A stretch of 64,000 nucleotides of DNA, taken from assembly GCA_947039485.1 (NCBI GenBank), contig CAMQZC010000005.1, positions 1 through 64,000 on the forward strand. The letters are read 5' to 3'. Source of the DNA: an uncultured Verrucomicrobiales bacterium (GTDB taxonomy: Bacteria > Verrucomicrobiota > Verrucomicrobiia > Verrucomicrobiales > Akkermansiaceae). Below, piece by piece: positions 9,033 through 17,261 of this stretch (within the stretch, counting starts at the first letter, position 1; each line of letters opens with the position of its first letter). The notes under the pieces are model-generated. The model worked only from the letters and a program-made list of their open reading frames with translations. It made no database searches and was not told where the DNA came from. The position numbers and the translations under genes were made by a program.

Positions 9033-9545
9033 TTATTGGTTTGTTTGGTTGTTGTTGATTTTGCGGATGAAGAGTTTGCCTGAGACTTGACGACTGATTT
9101 TTACTTGCTCGCGCTCGCTAAACTCGTCGTTGCTCTTCTCGGCTTGGGCGCTCCAGAGCTCACCATTCCACTCGACAAAGGAGGCCCCCTCCATGAGGCG
9201 ATAGATTGCTATCTCTCCAGCAGCACGATTGAGGTACTCGGGGGTTGCCTTGCGTAAGAGTGTTTTTTTGATGAGGAGTTGTAGCTTGCTCCAGAGGGCG
9301 TAGTAGAGGGCGATGGAGAGGGCTAGCCCTGCGATAAAGACGAGTACTGTCCACTGGATGGGTAGATCTAGATGGGTGTCGCAGAGCAGGCTGATGTAGC
9401 CTGCAAAGATGAGTAGGGATACCCATGAGATGAACTCTGTCTGGATGAAGAGGTCGAGTACGAGTAGGGTGATGGAGATTGCGAGCATCCAGTGTAGGAC
9501 GCTCATCGGGTCTATCTGTAGGCTGCTGATGAGTTCTAGGGGCAT
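9033..9545 (-). CDS. NfeD-like membrane protein
   Basis: A 170-residue protein with three hydrophobic segments (around MLAISITLLVLDLFI, WVSLLIFAGYISLL and WTVLVFIAGLALSIALYY) and a C-terminal OB-fold of NfeD type (NRAAGEIAIYRL..GASFVEWNGELWSAQ..). NfeD proteins are nearly always encoded with an SPFH protein and are thought to bind it at the membrane; that gene follows with a three-base gap. The length matches short, protease-less NfeD1b forms. The exact role is unknown. The ATG at 9545 is the first available. Confidence 0.85.
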   Translation of the reverse strand: MPLELISSLQIDPMSVLHWMLAISITLLVLDLFIQTEFISWVSLLIFAGYISLLCDTHLDLPIQWTVLVFIAGLALSIALYYALWSKLQLLIKKTLLRKATPEYLNRAAGEIAIYRLMEGASFVEWNGELWSAQAEKSNDEFSEREQVKISRQVSGKLFIRKINNNQTNQ

Positions 9546-9571
9546 GGCTGAAATTGAGTTCGAGGGCTCTT

Positions 9572-9643
9572 AATATAGATGAAGGCGTAGCTCAGCGCAA
9601 GGACAATATAGATGAAGGGGTAGCCCAGCGCAAGGAAAATATA
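9572..9643. repeat. 33-bp tandem direct repeat, two units plus a partial third
   Basis: Two near-identical 33-bp units start at 9572 and 9605 (AATATAGATGAAGG.GTAGC.CAGCGCAAGGA) and a third copy begins at 9638 before breaking off. It is non-coding, lying between the nfeD start and the HU terminator. The unit contains a GTAGCTCAGC-like string reminiscent of a tRNA D-arm, but no tRNA is formed. Confidence 0.75.
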
Positions 9644-9645
9644 CA

Positions 9646-9686
9646 CCAAAGACGACCTAGCGTAAGTAACGCTAGGTCGTCTTTGG
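9646..9686 (-). terminator. Long perfect hairpin after the HU gene
   Basis: A perfect 17-bp inverted repeat (CCAAAGACGACCTAGCG / CGCTAGGTCGTCTTTGG) with a seven-base loop lies 24 bases past the HU stop. The T run is weak, but position and strength suggest it ends HU transcription. Confidence 0.65.
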
Positions 9687-9709
9687 AAATTGGGCTAATA
9701 AGCGCGTGC

Positions 9710-9985
9710 TTAGCAGCTGCTCTTGAAGGCTGAAGATGCCTTGAAACCAAGAGACTTGGAGGCGGAGATTGTCATCGCCTCACCTGTTTTTGGGTTGCGG
9801 CCAGTGCGGGCTGGGCGGCTCTTCATTTCGAAGGTGCCAAAGCCAATAAGCTGTACCTTTTCGCCGCTGAGGGCTGCTTCACCGATGCTCTCAAGGACTA
9901 CCTTAAGGGCTTGTTCTGCACATTTCTTGCTGGCGTCGTCGCCGAGCTTTTCTTGGATTTTCTCTACGAGCTGAGTCTTATTCAT
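9710..9985 (-). CDS. HU/IHF family DNA-binding protein
   Basis: A 91-residue nucleoid protein that binds and bends DNA as a dimer. The family signature is present: N-terminal helices (MNKTQLVEKIQEKLG), VQLIGFGTFEMKSRPARTGRNPKTGEAM with the RNPKTGE arm whose Pro intercalates into DNA, and SKSLGFKASSAFK at the C-terminus. Whether it is HU or IHF-like cannot be decided from sequence alone. It stands as a single gene with its own candidate promoter (9996-10023) and a long hairpin behind it (9646-9686). Confidence 0.93.
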   Translation of the reverse strand: MNKTQLVEKIQEKLGDDASKKCAEQALKVVLESIGEAALSGEKVQLIGFGTFEMKSRPARTGRNPKTGEAMTISASKSLGFKASSAFKSSC

Positions 9986-9995
9986 AGGTAGCTAT

Positions 9996-10023
9996 GATAT
10001 AGTATGTTAATAACTGATAGCAA
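9996..10023 (-). promoter_or_regulatory. Candidate sigma70 promoter of the HU gene
   Basis: On the minus strand TTGCTA and TATATC are separated by 16 bases in a very AT-rich stretch, placing transcription start a few bases before the HU ATG. The boxes are moderately good and the spacing is slightly short. Confidence 0.45.
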
Positions 10024-10026
10024 GTA

Positions 10027-10057
10027 AAAAGTTAAAAAACCAAGTTTTTTAACTTTT
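10027..10057 (-). terminator. AT-rich terminator hairpin after pdxJ
   Basis: Inverted repeat AAAAGTTAAAAAA / TTTTTTAACTTTT directly after the pdxJ stop; in the minus direction the stem ends in a T-rich arm. It could serve as a terminator of pdxJ just upstream of the HU promoter. Confidence 0.6.
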
Positions 10058-10069
10058 AAGTTAGCAGAT

Positions 10070-10813
10070 TTAGCTCCAAGCGATGGCATCAATAGCGCTG
10101 CGCATTTCCCTGACTGCAGATTGGAGCCCGATGCTCAGTGCGCGTGCGATGATTGTATGGCCGATATTGAGCTCCTGGATATGGGGGATGCTGGCGAGCT
10201 CTGCGAGGTTACTCAGCTGGATGCCATGTCCTGCGTGGATCTCGAGTTGGATGGATTGAGCGTATTGGGCTGCGGTGATGAGTCGCTCAGTCTCGACTTG
10301 GCGTTGCTCGCCGAGATTGTTGGCAAAGCAGCCAGTGTGTAGTTCAATCATGGTGGCTCCTACAGCCTTTGATGCTTCGACTTGGTTGAGGTCGGGGTCG
10401 ATGAACATGCTAACTTGGCTGCCATTGGCCTTGAGTTGGGCGATGAGGGGCTTGAGTTCTTCAATGCGGCTGGCTACATCGAGTCCTCCTTCTGTGGTGA
10501 CTTCTTCTCGTCGCTCGGGGACGAGGCAGACGTAGTCGGGGCACAACTCAAGGGCAAATTCTAGCATGGACTGCGTGGCTGCCATCTCAAGGTTGAGCGG
10601 CAGGGCTATCTCACGTCGCACGATGCGGGCATCTTCCTTTTGCATGTGGCGCAGGTCTTCGCGTACGTGGATGGTGATGGAGTCCGCTCCGCCTGCTTGG
10701 GCGGCTTGGGCTGCGCTGAGGATGCAGGGCTCGACGTTGTGAGAGTCGAGCATGCTTGAGTAGCGCGCTTGGCGCAGGGTGGCGATATGGTCAATATTAA
10801 CTCCGAGTAGCAT
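10070..10813 (-). CDS. pdxJ: Pyridoxine 5'-phosphate synthase
   Basis: PdxJ condenses 1-deoxy-D-xylulose 5-phosphate with 3-amino-2-oxopropyl phosphate to give pyridoxine 5'-phosphate, the last ring-forming step of DXP-dependent vitamin B6 synthesis. The 247-residue TIM-barrel shows the family strings NIDHIATLRQAR at the N-terminus, SITIHVREDLRHM, FIDPDLNQVEASKAVGA, ELHTGCFAN and IHAGHGI. Length and ATG start (10813) are normal. It lies 87 bases beyond the purH stop with a strong terminator between, so it is likely a separate unit. Confidence 0.95.
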   Translation of the reverse strand: MLLGVNIDHIATLRQARYSSMLDSHNVEPCILSAAQAAQAGGADSITIHVREDLRHMQKEDARIVRREIALPLNLEMAATQSMLEFALELCPDYVCLVPERREEVTTEGGLDVASRIEELKPLIAQLKANGSQVSMFIDPDLNQVEASKAVGATMIELHTGCFANNLGEQRQVETERLITAAQYAQSIQLEIHAGHGIQLSNLAELASIPHIQELNIGHTIIARALSIGLQSAVREMRSAIDAIAWS

Positions 10814-10840
10814 GGTGTGTGTGGGTGTTGGTTTGAGTAT

Positions 10841-10880
10841 AAAAAAAGCCCCAGCCGCGGCTCACGCTGCTGCTGGGGCT
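10841..10880 (-). terminator. Rho-independent terminator of purH
   Basis: On the minus strand AGCCCCAGC...GCTGGGGCT forms a GC-rich stem followed directly by seven T. It is a classic intrinsic terminator located 20 bases past the purH stop. Confidence 0.9.
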
Positions 10881-10900
10881 GAGTTGAAATAGGGTTGTCT

Positions 10901-12466
10901 TTAGTGCAGGAAGTGACGGGCGCCCGTGAAGATCATGGCGATGCCTGCTGCATCAGCGGCGTCGATTACTTCTTGGTCACGGATGGAGCCACCGGGCTGG
11001 ATGCATGCGGTAGCACCTGCCTCAATGGCTGCGGTGAGACCATCTGCGAAGGGGAAGAGTCCATCAGAAGCGATGACGCTGCCCTTGAGCTCGATGCCTG
11101 CTTGACCGGCTTTCCAGACGGCAATCTTAGCGGAGTCAACGCGGCTCATTTGCCCTGCGCCTATGCCGAGTGTGCCGTTCTTGTCTGAGAAGACGATGGC
11201 GTTGGAGTGTACTTGCTTGCAGACGCGCCATGCAAAGCTGAGAGCCTCAAGCTCTTCAGCGGTGGGGACGCGTTTGGTGACTACTTTGTCCTCAAGCTTC
11301 TCAAGACCCAGAGCGATGTCGTCGCGCTTCATGGTCATGATGCCACCTGGAGCGGAGCGGATGATGGGCTGCTTGCAGTAGATCTTCCATGCGTCCATGT
11401 CGATGCGCATGATGCGGCAGTTCTTTTTCTTTTGCAGGATGGCACGTGCTTCAGGCTCGTAGTCAGGGGCGATAATCACGTCGGTGAAGATTGCGCCAAC
11501 GATGCGTGCGAGCGCTACGGTCATGGTGCGATTCATGACGATGACACCGCCAAAGGGGGCTTGTGTGTCGGTCTGATAGGCGCGCTTCCAAGCTTTGACG
11601 AGGTCTTCGTCATCTTGACCAACACCGCAGGGGTTGGTGTGCTTGAGGATGCCGACTGTGGGGCGGCGGAAGTTCATGATCAGGGAGGCTGCTGCCTCGA
11701 CGTCAAGGATGTTGGTGTAGGAGAGTTCTTTGCCTTGAAGTTGGGTCACGATGCCATCAAAGTTGCCAAAGAGTGTGCTGGGTTGGTGAGGGTTGTCACC
11801 GTAGCGCAGGGTCTGGGCGAAAGGCAGGGAGAGACAGAAGTTGTTCTTTGTGCACTCCTCGGAGCGATGGCCGAGATAGTTGGAGATTGCGGTATCGTAG
11901 GTTGATGTGCGCAGGAAGACCTTGATGGCGAGTTTTTCGCGTGTCTTGAGGGTTGTGTTACCCTGATGGTTTTCCATCTCTTCAAGGATGGTGTCGTAGT
12001 CTGCGGGGTCGGAGACGACGGTGACGGAGCTGTAGTTCTTGGCTGCGGAGCGCAGCATAGAAGGACCACCGATGTCAATTTTCTCAATAGCTTCGGCAAG
12101 TGTGACACCTTCTTTAGCGATTGTTTCCTCAAAGGGGTAGAGGTTCACGCAGACGAGATCGATTGTAGGGATGTCGTTGGCTGCTGCTTGTTGTTGGTGT
12201 TCTTCGAGGTCGCGACGCTGGAGGAGTCCACCGTGTACCTTGGGGTGCAGGGTCTTGACGCGGCCATCAAAGAGCTCAGGAGCTCCTGTGTAGTCGGAGA
12301 TTTCCACGACGGGGAGACCGAGGTCTTGGAGGTACTTGCAGGTACCTCCTGTGGAGATGAGCATGACACCCTGGGCGAGGAGTCCCTGGGCAAATTGTTC
12401 GAGCCCACTCTTGTCGGAGACAGAGATGAGGGCGCGCGTGATTTTGGCTTGTTGAGTTGTTTCCAT
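10901..12466 (-). CDS. purH: Bifunctional AICAR transformylase / IMP cyclohydrolase
   Basis: PurH catalyses the last two steps of de novo purine synthesis, formylation of AICAR and ring closure to IMP. The N-terminal MGS-like cyclohydrolase domain (about 1-200) contains [43 protein letters not shown] and VNLYPF. The C-terminal transformylase contains [44 protein letters not shown] and [10 protein letters not shown]. At 521 residues it is full length. Start ATG at 12466. Together with hpt at 34132 the window holds both de novo and salvage purine functions. The upstream 220 bases were checked for a ZTP riboswitch and none was convincing. Confidence 0.97.
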   Translation of the reverse strand: METTQQAKITRALISVSDKSGLEQFAQGLLAQGVMLISTGGTCKYLQDLGLPVVEISDYTGAPELFDGRVKTLHPKVHGGLLQRRDLEEHQQQAAANDIPTIDLVCVNLYPFEETIAKEGVTLAEAIEKIDIGGPSMLRSAAKNYSSVTVVSDPADYDTILEEMENHQGNTTLKTREKLAIKVFLRTSTYDTAISNYLGHRSEECTKNNFCLSLPFAQTLRYGDNPHQPSTLFGNFDGIVTQLQGKELSYTNILDVEAAASLIMNFRRPTVGILKHTNPCGVGQDDEDLVKAWKRAYQTDTQAPFGGVIVMNRTMTVALARIVGAIFTDVIIAPDYEPEARAILQKKKNCRIMRIDMDAWKIYCKQPIIRSAPGGIMTMKRDDIALGLEKLEDKVVTKRVPTAEELEALSFAWRVCKQVHSNAIVFSDKNGTLGIGAGQMSRVDSAKIAVWKAGQAGIELKGSVIASDGLFPFADGLTAAIEAGATACIQPGGSIRDQEVIDAADAAGIAMIFTGARHFLH

Positions 12467-12689
12467 TTGCTTCCTTGGAGGTTAGGAGGGTGAAGACCCT
12501 TGCGGAGACAACGGTACACCTAAGAGGTTAAAAAAGCAAGCTCAAATGAAAGCTCTTTCTTGGCATGAGGATGATGTGCTCATGCTAGCTGGTATGGCAA
12601 AAGGGGGAGTGCGGATGCTCAGGGGGGCGTGGTCTCAATCCCTTCTGGGGCTGAGAGCGCTTGAGCTTGCTAGAAAACGGGGTTTTCCT

Positions 12690-13490
12690 TTAGCTGCTGC
12701 GCAGCGCGTCGCAGCCTAGGGCTTGCACCTTCTCCCACTTGATTGTGCCGAGGATGGCTTGCTCGGTGTAGTGGAGGGCGTGCTCTACGGCGGTTTCTAG
12801 TGTCTCTCCTTTTGCTAGTCCTGCGGCGATGGCGGCAGAGAGTGTGCAGCCTGTCCCATGGGTGCTGACGTTGTTGACGCGTGGATGGCTCCAGCTGCGG
12901 ATGCTCCCGTCTGCGTTGCAGAGGACATCGCTACAGTGCTCTCCCTCAAGGTGTCCTCCTTTGGCGAGTACGGCGCAGTTGTATTTCTCTTGGAGTGCTT
13001 GCGCGGCAGCGCTGAGTTCATCGACGCTTGTGATGCTTTCCCAGCCGAGCAGGGCTAGGGCTTCATCAATGTTGGGGGTGAGGATGCTGCAGCGCGGCAT
13101 GATCATTTGCTCGTAGATGTCAATGGCTTCACGTTGCATGAGGGATTCTCCTGCGGTGGCGATCATGACGGGGTCGACGATGAGGGCTCCTTGGTAGTTG
13201 CTGCGCTCAAGTTGCTCTGCGACGGCTCGGACGATGTCGCAGGAGTAGAGCATGCCTGTCTTGATGGCTCCTACGGGGTAGTGCTTGAGGCAGAGGGCTA
13301 GCTGGCCAGCGACAAAGCTGGCGGGCATGGGGATGATTTCTTCGACAATGCCCGGGACTTCACTGACGGCGCAGGTGAGCGCGGTGAGTGGGTAGCAGCC
13401 CAAGGAGAGGGCTGCTTTCATGTCGGCTTGGAGCCCTGCTCCAGCAGAGCAGTCAGAGCCAGCGATGCTGATGATGACGGGTTGGCTCAT
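12690..13490 (-). CDS. thiD: Hydroxymethylpyrimidine (phosphate) kinase
   Basis: ThiD phosphorylates HMP and HMP-phosphate to the diphosphate used in thiamine synthesis. The 266-residue ribokinase-fold protein opens with IISIAGSDCSAGAGLQADMKAA, has VDPVMIATAGESL, TPNIDEALALLGW, AVLAKGGHL and the ATP/anion-hole motif STHGTGCTLSAAIAAGLAKG. Its ATG at 13490 lies eight bases from the gatA stop, so it is likely co-transcribed with gatCA. No other thiamine gene or TPP riboswitch was seen nearby. Confidence 0.93.
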   Translation of the reverse strand: MSQPVIISIAGSDCSAGAGLQADMKAALSLGCYPLTALTCAVSEVPGIVEEIIPMPASFVAGQLALCLKHYPVGAIKTGMLYSCDIVRAVAEQLERSNYQGALIVDPVMIATAGESLMQREAIDIYEQMIMPRCSILTPNIDEALALLGWESITSVDELSAAAQALQEKYNCAVLAKGGHLEGEHCSDVLCNADGSIRSWSHPRVNNVSTHGTGCTLSAAIAAGLAKGETLETAVEHALHYTEQAILGTIKWEKVQALGCDALRSS

Positions 13491-13498
13491 GCTGTGCT

Positions 13499-14905
13499 TT
13501 AGCTGAGGGCTAGTTCGAGGGCGGAGGCGACACGCAGGAGGCCTGTCTCTGCAAAGTGGGGTGCTTGCAGCTGGATGCCGATGGGGAGTCCGCTTTGCTG
13601 AGGGTAGGGGATGCTGATAGCTGGCAGTCCTGCCAAGTTGGCTGGGATGGTGTAGATGTCAGCGAGGTAGGTTTGCAGGGGGCTGAGGCTCTCGTCCTTG
13701 AGTCGGGGGGCTGCGGTGGGGCTGCTGGGTCCGATGATGTAGTCGACTTGGGCAAAGGCGTTGTTGAAGTCTTGCGCGACGAGGGCACGTACTTTTTGGG
13801 CGCGTGTGTAGTAGGCATCGTAGAAGCCACTGCTCAGGACGTAGGTGCCTAAGATGATGCGGCGCTTGACTTCTGCTCCAAATCCCTCACTGCGGCTGCG
13901 TGAGTAGAGGTTATCGAGGCTGGTGTTGCCAGCTGTGCGGTGCCCGTAGCGGATGCCATCAAAGCGGCTGAGGTTCGAGGAGGCTTCGGCGCAGGCGATG
14001 ATGTAGTAGGTGGAGACGACGGCTTCGGCTCGGGGGAGTGATATTTCTACGATTTGGGCACCGAGTTCTTCGAGTGCTTTGATGCTGCCTGCGAGGGCGG
14101 CGCTGACGGCAGGGTCGTTGCCGCTGCTGAGGTATTCCTTGGGTACTCCGATTTTGATGCCGGCGATGCTTTGCCCTATTTCGGCGCTAAAGTCGGGGGT
14201 TTCGCGTTTGCTGCTGGTGCTGTCCTTAGGGTCGTAGCCGCAGAGGCAGTTGAGCATGAGGGCGGCGTCTTGGACGTTTTGGCTGAGGGGTCCAATTTGG
14301 TCGAGGGAGGAGGCAAAGGCGACGAGACCGTAGCGCGAGATGCGTCCGTAGGTGGGTTTGATGCCGACGATGCCACAGTGGCTGGCTGGCTGGCGGATGG
14401 AGCCGCCTGTGTCGGAGCCGAGGGCTGCGATGGCGATGCCTGCTGCTACGGCTGCTGCGGAGCCACTTGAGGAGCCGCCGGGGACGTGTAGGGGGTTGTT
14501 GGGGTTGAGGGTGGCTCCAAAGGCGGAGTTCTCACCGTGGGAGCCCATAGCGAACTCGTCCATGTTGGTGTTGCCAAAGGTGATGGCGCCGTTCTTGTGC
14601 AGATTGTTGATGCTGCTAGCGTTGTAGGGAGCAACAAAGTCCTCTAGCATGCGGGAGGAACAGCGCGCTGGCTGACCCTTGACGCAGATATTGTCTTTGA
14701 TTGCGATGGGGATGCCTCCGAGCGGCTTGCTGATGTCGGCGCTTGCGGCTGCGACAAGCGCGGCTTCTTTATCCCACGAGATGTAGGCGTTGAGGCTGGG
14801 GTTGAGGGCCTCGATTTTTGAGGCGAGCTCTTGCACGAGTTCAACGGGGCTGATGGCTCCGCTGCTCAGTTGCTGTTTCCAATGGCTGATTGTTCCAAAT
14901 TTCAT
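13499..14905 (-). CDS. gatA: Glutamyl-tRNA(Gln)/aspartyl-tRNA(Asn) amidotransferase subunit A
   Basis: GatA is the glutaminase/amidase subunit of GatCAB, which converts Glu-tRNA(Gln) and/or Asp-tRNA(Asn) to the correct aminoacyl-tRNAs. The amidase-signature catalytic Lys lies in GIPIAIKDNICVKG, and the Ser-cisSer pair in GGSSSGSAAAVAAG and GSDTGGSIRQPA. The ORF track starts at 14947 on a TTG that would overlap gatC by 20 bases. The ATG at 14905 (MKFGTISHWKQQ, 468 residues) matches the family start and leaves a 22-base gap, so I use it. gatB is not in the window. Confidence 0.95.
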   Translation of the reverse strand: MKFGTISHWKQQLSSGAISPVELVQELASKIEALNPSLNAYISWDKEAALVAAASADISKPLGGIPIAIKDNICVKGQPARCSSRMLEDFVAPYNASSINNLHKNGAITFGNTNMDEFAMGSHGENSAFGATLNPNNPLHVPGGSSSGSAAAVAAGIAIAALGSDTGGSIRQPASHCGIVGIKPTYGRISRYGLVAFASSLDQIGPLSQNVQDAALMLNCLCGYDPKDSTSSKRETPDFSAEIGQSIAGIKIGVPKEYLSSGNDPAVSAALAGSIKALEELGAQIVEISLPRAEAVVSTYYIIACAEASSNLSRFDGIRYGHRTAGNTSLDNLYSRSRSEGFGAEVKRRIILGTYVLSSGFYDAYYTRAQKVRALVAQDFNNAFAQVDYIIGPSSPTAAPRLKDESLSPLQTYLADIYTIPANLAGLPAISIPYPQQSGLPIGIQLQAPHFAETGLLRVASALELALS

Positions 14906-14927
14906 GTGGTTAGCTGGGAGTGGGTGC

Positions 14928-15227
14928 TTAGCTGTGGGCTGATTCAACGACCTTGGGGACGCGGATTTGTCCCTCGGCGCAGGCTGGCGCGTTGGCCATG
15001 GCCTCGTCGTTGCTCAGGCCGCTGCTGCAGTTGTCGGCGCGCAGGGCGTCCATGTCGGGCAGGGGGTGGCTCATGGGGGCGATGCCTTCGACGTCCCATT
15101 CGTTGAGTTGTTCAACGTGGGCGAGGATTTGGTTGAGATCTTGGCTGAAGCGTGCGATTTCCTCATCGCTGAGCTCGAGCTTAGCGAGTTTGGCGATGTA
15201 GGTGACGTCGATTTGATTGTCGGGCAT
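14928..15227 (-). CDS. gatC: Amidotransferase subunit C
   Basis: The small subunit that wraps around GatA and GatB in GatCAB. The 99-residue product starting at the ATG at 15227 (MPDNQIDVTYIAKLAKLELSDEEIARFSQDL) has the family pattern xxVxxIAKLAxLxLxxEE, then ILAHVEQLNEWDVEGIAPMSHPLP and a C-terminus KVVES. The ORF track extends it to 163 residues from 15419, but the added 64 residues are low-complexity shadow of the next gene. It precedes gatA. Confidence 0.93.
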   Translation of the reverse strand: MPDNQIDVTYIAKLAKLELSDEEIARFSQDLNQILAHVEQLNEWDVEGIAPMSHPLPDMDALRADNCSSGLSNDEAMANAPACAEGQIRVPKVVESAHS

Positions 15228-15234
15228 ATTGCGA

Positions 15235-15498
15235 TTAGTGTTGATTGAGCAGGGTGAGGCAGAGTCGGAAGATGCCGTAGATGCTAGCGCAGAGGGCGAG
15301 CAGCACGATGATGTTCTCCCCAAGGATGCTCTTAGCATGGCTTTTCTCGCGCTTGATGGCGACGCGCTTGCGGCTTTGGTTGTGTTGGCGCCTCTCGATG
15401 ACTTCCTCTGGGGCATCAAGGGTGTTGTAGAGCTCAGCGATGTTGGGGGTGTCGATGTTGAGTGCTCGACGGCGACGGCGGTTTCGTTCTATGGACAT
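15235..15498 (-). CDS. Small single-pass membrane protein, unknown
   Basis: An 87-residue protein with a very basic N-terminus (ERNRRRRRALN), a central charged region and one C-terminal hydrophobic segment (ENIIVLLALCASIYGIFRLCLTLL). It is not recognised. Its stop is seven bases before gatC and its start 21 bases after the preceding membrane-anchored coiled-coil gene, so it is probably translated from the same message. The compact packing and intact ATG-to-stop frame support it being real. Confidence 0.6.
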   Translation of the reverse strand: MSIERNRRRRRALNIDTPNIAELYNTLDAPEEVIERRQHNQSRKRVAIKREKSHAKSILGENIIVLLALCASIYGIFRLCLTLLNQH

Positions 15499-15519
15499 GC
15501 TAGTAGTGAGAGCTTCTCT

Positions 15520-16155
15520 TTATTTGTTGATGAGGCTGGCTACGCCCCATGTCATCAGAATGAGGAGAAAGAGGGGGAGGTGGAAGAAGAGTCCGCTGAG
15601 GAGTTGTTCCTTGAGTTTCGCCCAGCTGAGGGCGTTGGCCTCGGCATCGCCTGGTTTTTTGTCAAAGAGTTTGCTGTGGCGCAGCTGCCGCCCATAGACG
15701 TAGGCTTCATCGTAGTCGTTCTCAGCGCGCTCAAGCTTGGGCAGGGCCTCTCTCAGGCGATCGCTGAGTCCCTCGGGGCTCCACTGCTGGGGTTGCATGG
15801 CTGAGAGGATTTTGAGGTGCCCGTGGAGGCAGCCTTGGATTTGCTCAAGGCTTTGCTCCTCGCGTTCCAGCGAGTCGATCTCCATCTCAATGCGCTTGAG
15901 ACAGTTGCTGATTTTAGTGCCAACTTCGTTGAGGTTCTCGCTAAAAAAGGTTTTTTGGAGGGTGATTTTCTCGAGATCGCGGCGTTGTTCTACCCATTCG
16001 GCGTGTCGCTGCTCGTAGTAGGCGGCTTGCGCTCGGGCTTCTTCAACTTGCAGTCGCGTTTGCTCCGCATGATGCTCCTCCCCATCTCCTACTCGGGTAT
16101 TGAGTTCCATTTGGCGCGGATGTGCGCGCTCTTGGCTGGGATGGTATTCGGGCAT
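15520..16155 (-). CDS. Coiled-coil protein with C-terminal membrane anchor
   Basis: A protein of 211 residues from the ATG at 16155 (the longer frame in the track starts at a GTG at 16173). Residues about 20-120 are rich in Glu, Gln, Arg and Lys with heptad-like spacing, predicting a long coiled coil. Residues about 190-208 (LFFHLPLFLLILMTWGVASLI) form a tail anchor. The function is unknown. It heads the gatC-gatA-thiD run together with another small tail-anchored protein; the two may act together, but that is only inferred from adjacency. Confidence 0.6.
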   Translation of the reverse strand: MPEYHPSQERAHPRQMELNTRVGDGEEHHAEQTRLQVEEARAQAAYYEQRHAEWVEQRRDLEKITLQKTFFSENLNEVGTKISNCLKRIEMEIDSLEREEQSLEQIQGCLHGHLKILSAMQPQQWSPEGLSDRLREALPKLERAENDYDEAYVYGRQLRHSKLFDKKPGDAEANALSWAKLKEQLLSGLFFHLPLFLLILMTWGVASLINK

Positions 16156-16257
16156 GGCTAAAAAGTCTTTCACGAAAGTTAAACAAATGTACGCTATTTG
16201 TCAAGGTTATATCCGTAAAAATAGGGATTAGGCTGCTCTGCTGTCTCAGAAATAGAA

Positions 16258-16289
16258 CATCCTCGCTGGTATAGGCACCAGCGAGGATG
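16258..16289 (-). terminator. Terminator-like hairpin
   Basis: A perfect 13-bp inverted repeat (CATCCTCGCTGGT / ACCAGCGAGGATG) with a six-base loop lies 22 bases after the stop of the small secreted-protein gene at 16311. The T run is poor. Confidence 0.65.
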
Positions 16290-16310
16290 GAAAATTGACT
16301 GTTGAGTCGC

Positions 16311-16646
16311 TTAGCGTACTTCGTAGATAGCAGGGTCGCGGGGGGTCTCTTGGTTGCGCTCACAAGGGGGCAACATGTTATTGAGGCTGCGCTTGATGAT
16401 GGTTTTCTTGAGGCCTTCATCATTTGCCTTGGTGATATCCTTGGCGTTCTGGATGTCTTGCTCGCGTTGGTTTTCGGCCTCGGCCTTAGCGTCGTTGTAT
16501 TCCTTGAGGCTTGCTTGCTGTTGTGGCGTGGCTACTGACTGGAGTGAATCCGCAGAGAGGTCTTTGACCGAGATGGCTGGGGCTGCTTGTAATAAGCTGC
16601 TGCTGGCGGCAATTAGGATGATGGTGAGAAAATGAGAGGCTTTCAT
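16311..16646 (-). CDS. Small secreted protein, unknown
   Basis: A 111-residue protein with a clear Sec signal peptide (MKASHFLTIILIAASSSLLQAAP). The mature part is short, helical and charged (QASLKEYNDAKAEAENQREQD), with one Cys. No family is recognised. It is a single gene flanked by hairpins at 16258 and 16777. The periplasm is the likely location. Confidence 0.65.
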   Translation of the reverse strand: MKASHFLTIILIAASSSLLQAAPAISVKDLSADSLQSVATPQQQASLKEYNDAKAEAENQREQDIQNAKDITKANDEGLKKTIIKRSLNNMLPPCERNQETPRDPAIYEVR

Positions 16647-16776
16647 GGCTGATATTTATCAGCATTATAGAGAAATTGCGGCTCATGTCAAGGGGATTTT
16701 ACGGGACTGTTTGCAAAAAATCGCACAGCAATTGTATCTTGATGGCTTAGAGTGGGTCTGTGATTGGCACGCCAAA

Positions 16777-16804
16777 GAGCCATGCACCTTGAGATGCATG
16801 GCTC
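16777..16804 (-). terminator. Terminator hairpin after rpsI
   Basis: Perfect 10-bp inverted repeat GAGCCATGCA / TGCATGGCTC with an eight-base loop, 30 bases past the rpsI stop. The following bases are not strongly T-rich. Confidence 0.65.
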
Positions 16805-16834
16805 GTAAGAGGCTTGATAGCGCTCGGAAGCGGC

Positions 16835-17242
16835 TTAACGCTTGCTGAACTGGAAGCGCTTACGTGCACCAGGTTGACCTGGCTTTTTGCGCTCCTTCAT
16901 GCGAGAATCACGGGTCATGAGACCTTGCTCGCGGAGTTTGATGCGGTATTCTTCGTCAACGATCACGAGGGAACGTGCGATAGCGAGGCTCATTGCGCCT
17001 GCTTGACCGTGGATACCACCACCTTTGGCGACGATGCGAACATCGTAGCGCTTCATGGTGTTTGTGGCGTAGAATGCTTGGAGAACGGTGTTCTGCAGGG
17101 CGTCTGAAGGAAGGTATTCTTCAAAACCGCGGCGATTGATGGTAATCTTGCCGGATTGGCCTTCTTCGACGGGTGTCAACCATGCGTGAGCGATGGCGTT
17201 CTTGCGGCGACCTGTTGCGTTGTAAGGAGTAACTGTGCTCAT
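16835..17242 (-). CDS. rpsI: 30S ribosomal protein S9
   Basis: S9 (uS9) contacts P-site tRNA with its C-terminal tail. The 135-residue product has the family strings NATGRRKNAIAHAWL, ITINRRGFEEYLP, VRIVAKGGGIHGQAGAMSLAIARSL and the invariant basic end ARKRFQFSKR. It follows rplM by 19 bases, the universal L13-S9 pair, and shares its promoter at 17751-17779. Confidence 0.98.
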   Translation of the reverse strand: MSTVTPYNATGRRKNAIAHAWLTPVEEGQSGKITINRRGFEEYLPSDALQNTVLQAFYATNTMKRYDVRIVAKGGGIHGQAGAMSLAIARSLVIVDEEYRIKLREQGLMTRDSRMKERKKPGQPGARKRFQFSKR

Positions 17243-17261
17243 ATACTTGTTATTTTAGAGT

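Noticed and set aside
11207-11905. Plus-strand 232-residue frame
   Set aside because: Antisense shadow of purH.
12467-12690. Possible ZTP or purine riboswitch upstream of purH
   Set aside because: No convincing conserved core sequence or pseudoknot partner was found in this stretch.
15228-15419. 64-residue N-terminal extension of gatC in the ORF track
   Set aside because: It is low-complexity overlap with the adjacent small membrane-protein gene.
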